From Membranipora membranacea (lineage: Eukaryota; Bryozoa; Gymnolaemata; Cheilostomatida; Membraniporidae), in assembly GCA_914767715.1 (NCBI GenBank), contig OU612075.1, positions 682,001 through 746,000 of the forward strand: a stretch of 64,000 nucleotides of DNA. The letters run 5' to 3'. The notes beneath the pieces are model-generated. The model saw only the letters and a list, made by a program, of their open reading frames with translations, was not told where the DNA came from and did not search any database. The translations under genes and the position numbers were made by a program. Positions 37,701 to 49,700 of the stretch are shown here, piece after piece. The stretch's first letter is position 1. Each line of letters begins with the position of its first letter.

Positions 37701-40700
37701 GCTGGCTATAAAAGGTAATAACTTCTCAGTGGGTGGTCTGCCTTCTGTAATATACAGTCTTACCTCCCTCAGAGTGCTGAATCTGTCTCTCTGTAAGCTA
37801 TCATCACTAGATGATAGGTGAGTCTGGTGTGTGTATCTCATTAGATAAGAGCTTCAGATAAGTTTGAATGCTTTTTCCCTCCATGATTATCTGAAGTTGA
37901 ATCTTTGACTGACGAGGCTGTATAAGTGAATAGGTGGGTTCCAGAGGAATAGATTATCAACAATTTTAAAACTTCAAATTCTATTGGCTTCACCAAAATT
38001 ATTTCTTTCCCATTCCTATTTTTGTGATCACAAATTCCATTTTGCATTCTGGTAAAGCTAAAATTTGGGAAGATGATGGATCATAGCTAGCCTAATAAAG
38101 CAGCTGTGACGAAAAATAGTTGTGTTCCAAAAAAGTCAAAATATCAACAACTTTAAAACTTCAATTTTCACCAGCTTGACCAAAATTATTTATTCCACAT
38201 TCCTATTTTTGTGCTCACCAATTGTACATACTTAAGTTATATGTAAAATTTGGGAGGGGGGATGATGGATCAGAACTAGACTAATAAAGTAGCTCTCTTG
38301 TCCAATCTCATCTAGTGTCAATTCTGTTTGTATTAATTTATCATAAAACATAAGGAGGTATCAATTTGGTACGATTTGACAGCAGTTTATTTTAGCTGAA
38401 TTATTTGAGACAAGAAAATCAGTGTAGCCTCATCTCGGTCTGTGCTAAAATAACCACTAATTGAATTTTCAAGTTGTATCCATTTTATATATGATTTAAA
38501 TTGGTAAAGATATAATGCTATTTTGTGACACGTGTTAATATTATAGGATATAATTTAATCAGGAATCTTTCATCTTGTACGTCTTGATTGCACATAACAT
38601 TATTTTGTACATATTTGACAGACTATCTGAGCTTAGTCAGCTGGAGGAGCTGCGTCTAGACTTTAATAACTTCTCAGTGGGTGGTCTGCCTTCTGTAATA
38701 TACAGTCTTACCTCCCTCAGAGTGCTGAGTCTGTCTGGCTGTCAGCTATCATCATTAGATGACAGGTGAGTCTGGTGTGTGTATCTCATTAGATAAGAGC
38801 TTCAGATAAGTTTGAATGCTTTTTCCCTCCATGATTATCTGAAGTTGAATCTTTGACTGACGAGGCTGTATAAGTGAATAGGTGGGTTTCAGAGGAATAG
38901 ATTATCCACAATTTTAAAACTTCACATTCTATCAGCTTCACCTAATTTATTTATTCTCGATTCCTATTTTTGTCATCATAAATTTCATTTTGCATTCTGG
39001 TAAAAATAAAATTTGGGAAGATGATGGATCATAACTAGCCTAATAAAGTAGCTGTGACAGAAAATAGTTGCATTCCAGAAAAGCCAAAATCTCAACAACT
39101 TTAAAACTTCAATTTTCACCAGCTTGACCAAAATTATTGATTCCACATTCCTATTTTTGTGCTCACCAATTGTGCAACTTAAGATATATGTAAAATTTGG
39201 GAGGGGGGATGATGGATCAGAACTAGACTAATAAAGTAGCTCTCTTGTCCAATCTCATCTAGTGTCAGTTCTGTTTGTATTAATTTATCATAAAACATAA
39301 GGAGGTATCAATTTGGTACAATTTGACAGCAGTTTATTTTAGCTGAATTATTTGAGACAAGAATATCAGTGTAGCCTCATCTCGGTCTGTGCTAAAATAA
39401 CCACTAATTGAATTTTTAAATAGGCGGGTTCCAGAGGAATAGATTATCATCAATTTTATAACTTCAAATTTTATCAGCTTCAATTGTTGACTCATGAGGC
39501 TCTTATAGGACCAGTTCTGATCGTAATGATGTTCATATCAGACAGAAAGGGATACAAATTGTTCACTTCACTGTCAGCGGTTTGCAGGGGCATTCAAATT
39601 AGATTAGGAAAATTTGTTGGTCCTAAAAAAGTTGACCAATGAAGTCTCAACCTGGTCCTGTGATAGATACAACAATCAATAAAACATTATTATGATTTTA
39701 TTGAGTAAAATTAAAGTTTCAAATTTTTTAATGTAATTTGATGTTTGAAATTATAATATAAGATGTGTCAGGAAACTTGAACATTTTACATCTTGATCAT
39801 ACATAATATTACTGACAGGCTATCATGGGCGGAGTCAGTAAATTAATAGATGCATTTCTTTTACCAATTAACCAGTCATCAACATGCAAAATATACAGCG
39901 AAGTCAACAATAAAGTTTTGTATGTTGTATTGACAGGTAGAATAATGGCGGGGGGGGGGGCGGGGGGCGGGGATGGGATGGGGGAGATCGAGGATAGTCT
40001 TTGTATTTCCTTTCTCCATGTTAATTAAATCAAATGACTGAACCACAATGTTTATTAGTTTTGTTTTTATCCCCTCAATTCAAATTAAGGCTTTAAAGAC
40101 TTTGTTTTGCTAGCTCATGCGATGTTTTTTTAATATTTTTTGGTTACAAGAGGTAAGTTTAATGGCATTGTCATGCCTGCTTCGGTTTTAAATTTGACCA
40201 GCGTGGTTAAATTAGTATAGAGGAATTTCCAATTTAATTTTCATGGTCTAAGTTTAAGTGTTCGATGTGGAGAGAGCTGTTCCCTCTAGGATACAGGTGC
40301 TTGGACCCATGGTACTCAAACCGCTCTCCATACCCTTGCCCGCCAAAGATCTGGTAATTCTTTGGTTTGATGGTTTATTTTGTCACAAACATTGAATATG
40401 TTGAGAGATTTGGGTGTTTGAACTGTTGTATAGACAGGGGATAACAAAAATAAATATGAGTAAAGTCAAAGAATATTGAAGAGGCAGAGGGTATCTTTTT
40501 ACTGCATGCGAGGTGTGTTGTATTCAAGTTAGAAGTCTTCACCTTTACACCACTCCTGATTCCTATTTTTCAATAGTAAACTTTCCTATAGTTCAGTTTG
40601 TTGTGTTTGTTGACGTTATGTCCCTTGATAATCAGGTGAAATCAAAGTCCTGCAAAAATTAATGTTGACCGTTGAAGGAGCAGAATACAATTTTTGCTGG

Positions 40701-43700
40701 AGTTTTAGCTTACCGCGTTTTTCCTCATATTTTAGGATAGCCAAAGATTTGCCCTATATTATTTTAGAAATAGGTGTTTGAAGTTCTGTATTTCTATAAC
40801 GATTCAAATTAAATATAAAATATATGTTAAAATATAAATACCTCATCAAACGCCTTGAAGCTCAGCGCAGGAGGATGTGGGGAATTTTCCTTACATAAAA
40901 ATTCCAGGTGTATTGATTTAAATGTAGGATTGTTTTGGATTATTATGAAATTAAAATGCAAAGTTTTTCTTTCAAAAAATCATTTAAGGCATGACCTATG
41001 TAGTATGTGTACTAAATTCAAAGCTGGATTGTCTTTTAATAATACTTATCGTTATAAATGATATAGTGGTTATCTAATTAAATTAAATTAAATATTGGTT
41101 CAATTAAGTAGTTGAGCATAAGATGCATATATAATATCTTTGTGTTTAGATTCCATCCTAATTTCCCTGGCCATCAGCCAAAAATGTGCACTCTGCTCCA
41201 ATGATAACATAAATAATAAATTGCATATTCATGGTCTCATCTGATAATCTGAGGAAAAAACTCCTAACACAACTTAATTTTTAAAACAGGTCACTTTAGC
41301 TTTATCCTACAATTTACTTATGATGAGATTCAAGCGCATCCTGCTATGATACAAATCACCCAACTATCTTAAAAGGAATTAATATTATCAAAACTACTAA
41401 TTCTAAATTACAACATATAAAACGATCCCCACCAGTTAACATAGTTTTAACAGATTTGGCAGTCTGAGTCTGCAAAAAATTAACCAAAAATTTGCAACCT
41501 TTTGTAGTTAAACACCCCGATATCCCAACAAAGATATTGATCAAAGGTCTCATGGCGTATGAAATATATTAGTGGATAGTTTGAAGGGTAGACCATCCAG
41601 AAAAGTTTAAATGCAGAAAGAAAATATGGCCAATCATAGGTAGTTATGTCTGAAATTTTAGCATTGGGTATTTACATCCAATGTGTAAGTCTGTCAGTCC
41701 ACACTACATTATTATACAGAATAATGTTTTGTCTCTTATTGCTTTATCGACATCACCTTCATTTCATCTATTATTAATCTTGTAGGCTGGATAGTCTGAC
41801 CCGACTAGAGAAGTTATATCTCAGATTCAACAACCTCAAATCAAATCATTTTAAAAGCCAAAATCATAACTTTGAAAAATATTGGTGGATGGTATAAAGG
41901 GTATACAATTTAGAAAAGTTAAAATTCAGTTCATGCGTTAAATGCAGAAACTAAACATGGCCCATTATAGTTGGTTGTGTCTAGTCTTGTCAAGCGGCCA
42001 CGGGTTTTGGTTTTTTCACACAAAAAAAAACCAAAAAAATGACAAGGCGTGACAAGGCTAGGTTGTGTCAGCAGTTTTAACGTTTGATTTGTACATCAAA
42101 TGTGTAAGTCTGTCAGTCCCCACTTTAGTGTCATCTACATTATTGTATTTAGATTATTGGTTTGTCTCTAATTGCTTTATTGACTTCCTCTCAATTTCAT
42201 CTATTCTTATTCTGTTTTGCCAAAATGTGTCCTAAAAGAGGGTTTTATTACTGAACATTTACTTCTAACGGAGCGTTGGTGTTTATTGGACTTTTGCACC
42301 AGGCGAAGAATATGCTTTGATGCTTTATTTTTGAATAATTTCTTATGTGTAAATTTGTGAAATAGGTAATGTCTTCTACTTTTTAGGGTGGGTAAGTTTA
42401 AGAGTGATCTACCAGTCGTGACAGAAAACTTTTTAGGTGCAGATATTATGATTCTAATTGCTTTATTCTGAACTTTTTCAATTGTATCGGATGTTTTTTG
42501 AGTGCCTTCTAGGTAGATAGATGAGCAGTATTCTAGGATAGGTCTGACGAGAATTTTGTAAGTCCTTAAGGATTCCTCAACGTTCATGTATTTTCTCAGT
42601 TTTGAGAGTAGGTATACTACTTTGTTTGCTTTGGTTGCCGTTTCATTGGCATGGATGTGGAAAGATAAATCAGTATCCAGGGTAACCCCTAGTACATTGA
42701 TAGAGAGTTTTGTCTCAATTTTTGAGTTTTGAAAATTGATGTGGTAAAAGTTTTTAATTTTTCTGTTGGAAAATATGCACAATTGTGTTTTCTCAATGTT
42801 GAGTCTCAGTAAGTGGCTATGATACCAATCTGATGCTTTCTTTAGCAGAGTATTGGACTCCTCTAGTACTTCATCTATGCTTGTGGCTGTACAGTAGATT
42901 AGCGTATCATCTGCATAAGCGAATGAATTGTCAAATGTTGCTAGCAATCCATTGATGGCTAAGTTAAAGAGGATAGGACCCAGAATTGAGCCTTGAGGTA
43001 CCCCACAGGTGATTGCTTGTGAATTAGATCGTGACAACCCCACTTTCATTACTTGGGATCGGCTTTGAAGATATGATCGAAGTAGTGCTATTGCAGAACT
43101 GGAGAATTGTTTTTTATCCAGTATGTATAGAAGAAGTTTGTGATTGATTGTATCAAAAGCTTTTCGGACATCTAGGGATAAGGCTCCAATGTAACATGGA
43201 GTGGATTGGTCAAGTTTAGTTTTCCATTGTTGCAGCACAGATAGCAACATTTGCTCGGTTGAATGATTCTGACGAAATCCGAATTTTTGGTCTGAAAATA
43301 GGTTGTGTTTCTCTATGTAAGACATCATCTGATTTTTCATGTCATGTTCAAATATCTTTGACAGAAATGGAAGCGAGGATATTGGTCGATAATTTGACGG
43401 GTCACATTTTTTACCCTTTTTATGAATTGGCGTGACAAGGGCAGATTTAAAGCAGTCAGGGAAGATTGATTTATGATAGCATTCATTGGCCAGAATGGAT
43501 AGCGGGTAGGCAATTAAGTCAACTATTATTTTATAAATCATTGCTGGTATGCCACTTAGACCACCGCGCTTGTCTGAGTTGAGTGAATTTATGAGCAAAG
43601 TAATTGTTTTACTAGTGATTGGACTGAAAGAGAATTTGAAAGAATTTGTTTCTGTAGGAAAATGCGGGAAATTTGCCGGATTGAATTCAGAGCGCCCGGC

Positions 43701-46700
43701 AACGTTTATGAAGAAATCATTTAAGGCGCAGGCAATATCTTTTTCATCCGTATGTTCCACACTTTTGTATTCCAGGCACTCTATAGACGTATGGGATTTC
43801 TGTTTCTTGGTTATGGATTTTAAGCAGGAATAAAAACTTTTGTCGTTTGCTGATAATGATTTGCTAATGTAGTTTTTCTTAGCGGTACGAATTTGGTTGG
43901 TAACATAGTTTCTGAATTTCTTGTAATGTTGGACTTGGCCATCAGTTGGGGCTTTAGACGCTTTGTATACTTCCTTGTAAAATTAGTTTTTGAGTGAAAT
44001 CATGTGCAGCACATCTGAAGTGATCCATTGGTTTTTCTTGTTGCGTACTCGCATAGTTTTTTCTGGCGCGTGTTTGTCTACAATGTTTATTATAGATTGG
44101 TCAATCATTTCAGCTCGTTTATGGATTGAAAGATTGGGGTCGGCGGCTATTTGCTGAAAAGGTAACAGTGCACATTCTTTATAGAATAACAAGGGGTTTA
44201 ATTTCTTGAAACTTCTGGTTTTGATGAGTTGATGTTTTTGGCTTTAAAGGTTTTATCCTGTCAAGCATTAAAAGTGTGGCATAGTGGTCTGAGATTGATC
44301 GCTCACATGTTAAAATTTTGGAAGTTTTGACTTTTAGATCACAATTAACATAATTGTGATCGATGAGGCTTTCATTACCATGGTAACTTACAACTGATGA
44401 ACCTGTTATCACTTGATATAGGCCTGTAGAAATGAGACTCTGTTGTATAAGTTGTTTTTCTCTAGAGTTAGAGTTCCAATTTATATGTTGAAATCCCCTA
44501 ATAACACAACATTTTTTTGAATGAACTGTTTTTGATGTAAAATATCACTCAATGATGAGATAAATTTCATTTTATCAGCGTCAGGTGGAAGATAGATGGA
44601 TGCCACGATCAAGCTACCTTCATCTTGTTGAGTTTTGATGTTAATCCAAACAGAGTCACATAATTCTCGCAGTTTAGATTGAGGCTGTTGAATAGTTTTA
44701 AACTTTAAAACATTATTTATATAGAGAGCTGCCCCACCGCCACGTGTTTTTGTGGTCGATTTTCTGTCACATCTGATAATATTAAAGCCGGAGAGGTCCA
44801 CAATGAGTTTGGAATTTCAGGTTTCAACCATGTTTCCGAAATAGAAAAAATGTCAATTGAGTTTGATAAATTTAGACTTTCATAGAAATAAAATTTGTTC
44901 ATTAAAGACTTAACATTGTTGTGAAGAAGGCTGAGAGTGTTATGTCCAGAGGTCCTGGTAGCATTGGCTAGTGATGAGATGTTATCCCAGAGTCGGTTGC
45001 GGAGGTCTAGGTTGTATTCAAAGATATTTCTAGATTGCTGAGTTGAGTTAGCCATTGTTTATGTTTAGTTTTTCTGCTCGGAGTTTTAGATTTAGATGTG
45101 GAGAGTGACATTGTCACGAAGTGCTCTCTCTAGTTGATTATGATTATTAAATGTTACTTTTACTGTGCGTAGGTATTTCTTTTCAGCTGTCTGTAGTCGG
45201 TATATTGATGAGACTTCGCCAAAAATATCTTGAATCTGCTTCAAGAGTTCTTCATCTGATACGTATGTGGGAACTTCTTTCAACATTGCGATGTTTTTGT
45301 TTGGTTTTATTGGGAGGCGAGCTGTACTTCCTCCTAGCGTTTCCTTGTTCCAGTTTGTGGTCATGTGTTCTCTTATGGTGGGGTCGGACAGTTGGACGAT
45401 AAATTTGGGGTCAGTAGAGTTAAACTTATATTTGTTGATGAAATCAATCATAACCGGCTTTTCTGCAACTTGACTAACTGCCTTACGGACATCATCATGG
45501 TTGACGTTGCTGAAATCTTTGCTGTAGCTATGTATTATTATGCATTTTGCAGGTTCGAATGTCGGATCGTTTCTTTTTGTTTCCCTCGGTTTTTGTCCAG
45601 AAGAAGGTTTGTCGTGTTTGTCTTGTTTTGGTGGTGGATCTGGTTTTTGCGATTTCTGTGAATTACCGTTATTTTGCTGTGCTGATAGTTGTTATGGGGG
45701 TGGTTTATGCTGTTGGTACTGCTGTCTCAATTGTGTTTCTGGTGGCGATGCTGGTGCAGGTGGTGGAAGCCCCACGGCTGCTGCATTTCTGTAGCTGAGA
45801 GCCATATGGGTACTGGTCGGTTTTTCAGGCAACTTTTCAATCTTTTTGTTAAGAGTGGAAACCTCAGATTGCAAAGCGGTCAGTTTGGCTGACATCTCTT
45901 TTACGATTTCCAGCATGTTGACACGTGTGATACATTCTGTTGTTATGCGGTTTTCATGTAAACTTAGGGTATCCCAGTCATCCAAACTTGTAGGTGTGTG
46001 GTTTGTTTGACAGCTTTCTTCCTCTCCAGTTGCAACTGATTTCATTGGCGTGTTTGATTGATTGTTAGACGATTTCACTTCATCTGACAGGTCAATAGGT
46101 GTGCTTAATCCAGTGCCAACTTCCTTGGTGGCCATCGGATTGCTTGACGATTTCAGAATAACTGATGTGTTAATTGGCTCGTCTGGTCCAGTGGCAATTT
46201 CATTGGTAGCCTTTAGATTGCTTGATGATATCATGACATTTGACTGGCTAAGCGGTTCATTTGGTCCAGTACTAACCTCCTTGGTAGCCATTGTATTGCT
46301 TGACGCACCTGTGGAAGTTGTGGTGGTGACAGTAGAGGAGAATGTAGTATGTTTAGATGTATAGAATACCTGTGGTTCTTTAAATCCTTGTTTTTTCATA
46401 AAGTTAATAGCTCCTTATTCTGTCGTGTATCCTTGATAGAGGTTGCCACTATGTCCATCAACTTGTTTCTTTGCGGTTTCCCAGTCGTCGAAAATACCAC
46501 ATCTGCGACCTATGGCGACTGCGTAATATTTATGCTTGGGGTTTGGTTCCTGCGGCATTTTTTATCCGTATTAAGTTGCCTCAATCCTCTAAGATCAGAA
46601 GAGGTAATCAAAATACGTGGCCATTGTTTTTCGTGACCTTGACCTATACAGCAAAGTCAACAATAAGGTTTGGTATGTCGTATTGACAGGCTGAAAAATG

Positions 46701-49700
46701 GCGGGGATGGGGAAGATTGAGGATTTTCATTATATTTTCTTTCTCCATGCTAATTAATTCAAATGAATGAACCATAATGTTTATTAGTTATGTTTTTATC
46801 CCCCCTAATTAAAATTAAGGCTTTGTAGACTTTGTTTTGCTAGCTAATGAATTTTTTTAATATTTTTTGGTTATAAAAGGGTAAGTTTAATGGCATTGTC
46901 ATGCCTGCCTCCCGATTTTATTTGATCTTAAATCTGACCAGTTTAGATAAATCAATATAGAGAAGTTTTAAATTTAGTTTTCATGGTCTAAGTCTAAGTG
47001 TTCAATGTGGAGAGAGCTGTTCCCATGGTACTTGAACCGCGCTCCATACCCTTGCCCGCCGAAGATCTGGTAATTCTTCGGTTTGTTGGTTTCTTTTGTC
47101 ATGCTGAGAAAATTGGGTCTTTATACTGTTGCATGGGCGAGGGATAACAAAGAGTAATATAAAAAAAATATGAGGAATGTAAAAGTGTATCGAAGAACCA
47201 GAAGGGGATCTGTTCACTGCATGTGAGGTGTGAGGTATTCTCAATTGAATTCGGACGCCACAGATCACAAGTCCACACCATTAACATGTAGACCACTCCT
47301 GACTCCTATTTTCAATAGTGAACTTTCCTGTGGTTCAGTTTGTCGTGTTTGTCGACGTCCCTTGATAATCAGATGAGACCAAAGTCCTGCAAAAATTTAT
47401 GTGGACCATATTGGGAGCAGAATATAAACATTCCTTTATTTTAGCTTACAGCATTTTTCTCATATTTTTGATTCACCAAAGATTTGCCCTATATTTAGTA
47501 AGAAATAGGTGTTTGAAGTTATGTAGTTCTATGACAATTCAAATATATCGAAATATATGGTTAAATATAAATACCTCATCGAATACAATGAAATACAGTG
47601 TAGGAAGGAGTCAGGGAATAAGCAGACAATTTCGCCAACAGAATAATTCCAGGTGTATTATTTTATTGATTTAAATGGAGGATTGTTTTGAATTACTAAA
47701 ATTATAAATGCATTAATATAAGTTGAAAAAAGTTTCTTGAAGAAGTCATTTAGACTGACCTTCTTAGTTTGTGTACTAAATTCTAAGCTGGATCGTTTTT
47801 ATCTGTTTATCTTGATATTATTTACCATAATATATTATATAGATAGTATCAAATTAAACGTGTAAATTCTGGTTCATTTAAGTAGTTTGAGCATAAGATG
47901 CATATAAATATAAATATAACTAAATTCCTTAAAATTGCATGGTGATAAGATTTCAGATCAATCACAACACTAACTGTGGACTTAGATTCAAATATACGTT
48001 TTCCAAATAACAAGTGATCAAAATATAAAAGGAGAATATACTTTTTCCAAATGTAAGTGACCTGCTCTAATGATCACTCTCATAATAAAGTGCATCATCA
48101 TCCGTTCAATAATGAGGGAAAGCTATAATGGGTGAAAACTCCTAAGATCAGACAACCGCGATCCACTGATATTTATATCAATATTCAAATCGGGTCAATT
48201 CAACCATTTACTCATGATGAAGTACAGGTGCAGCTTTTGTATTTAACCATCCCAGTAATCCCAACAAACATATTGTAATCTTACTTCCAGGAAGGATAAT
48301 GTATATTTTAATCCAAAACCGCAGTACGCGTGGTGTTTTATCTGAAATAGTTATTTTTAGGATTTTAGTTTTAAAACAAAAAAGTGATGAAACAGGACTT
48401 AACATTGTTAGCTGCTTGCTAAATATTTAAGACGCTTATTATTCTACTTACATTAACACTTACTTTTATGTATTGACTGCGTGTAGGGATTGTCATAATT
48501 AGGTAACAAATTGGGAATTTTGAGTGTATAACCTAAAATCTGTCTGTTGTCGCACATACATTATTGTGATAACCCTCAATTTCAAAGCCAAATAAGTCAT
48601 AACATATATAAAAAATACTGGTGGATAGTTAGAAGGGTATAAAACTCAGAAATTTTAAAATTCAATTCATATGCTAAATGCAGAAAGAAAATATGGCAGT
48701 TGTGTCTGCAATTTTAACACCGAGTTTTAACATCAAATGTGTCAGTCTGTCACTCCCCATTTTAGTGTCACCTACATTATTGTATACAGATTATTGGTTT
48801 ATCTCTAATTGCTTTATTGACTTCCTCTCAATTTCATCTATTCTTATCCTTATAGCCTGGATAGTCTGACCCGACTAGAGAAGTTACATCTCAGCTGCAA
48901 CGACTTCTTAAATGATATAGTCGTTATCGAATTAAATTAATTAAATTAATTAAATTATGGTTCAATTAAGTAGTTGAGCATAAGATGCATATATAACATC
49001 TTTGAGTTTAGATTCTATCCTAATTTCCCTGGCCATCAGCCAAAAATGTGCACTCTGCTCCAATGATAACATAAATAATAAATTGCATATTCATGGTCTC
49101 ATCTGTTAATCTGAGGAAAAAACTCCTAACACAACCCTATTCAACTTAATTTTTAAGACAGGTCACTTTAGCTTTATCCTACAATTTACTTATGATGAAA
49201 TTCAAGCGCATCCTGCTATGATACAAATCACCCAACTATCTTTAAAGGAATTTAATATTATCAAAACTTCTAATTCTAAATTACAACATATAAAACGATC
49301 CCAACCAGTTAACATAGTTTTAAAAGATTTGGCAGTCTGTGTCTGCAAAAAAGTAACCAAAAATTTGCAACCTTTTGTAGTTAAACACCCCGATATCCTA
49401 ACAAAGATATTGATCAAAGATCTCATGGCGTATGAAATATATTAGGGGATAGTTTGAAGGGTAGACCATCCAGAAAAGTTTAAATGAAGAAAGAAAATAT
49501 GGCCAATCATAGGTAGTTATGACTGAAATTTTAGCATTGGGTATTTACATCCAATGTGTAAGTCTGTCAGTCCACACTTTAGTTTCACCTATGTTATTAT
49601 ACAGATTATTGGTTTATCTCTAATTGCTTCATTGCCATCACCTTCATTTCATCTATTCTTATTCTTATAGCCTGGATAGTCTGACCCGACTAAAGAAGTT

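Larger units (their letters stand above)
37131..39420. repeat. 948-bp tandem array carrying LRR exons
   Basis: Markers recur at exactly 948 bp: the GGATCATA site at 37131, 38079 and 39027, and the exon starts at 37674 and 38622. Two full units each hold one LRR exon. The third stops at about 39,420, joined to sequence that lies ~410 bp further on in the other units, so its LRR exon was deleted. Intron identity between units is very high by eye. Confidence 0.9.

Noticed and set aside
43549-43833. 94-residue plus-strand ORF
   Set aside because: Antisense to the reverse transcriptase frame; no domain of its own.
45151-46686. Several plus-strand ORFs of 65-100 residues
   Set aside because: Antisense shadows of LINE ORF1, which has recognisable domains on the minus strand.
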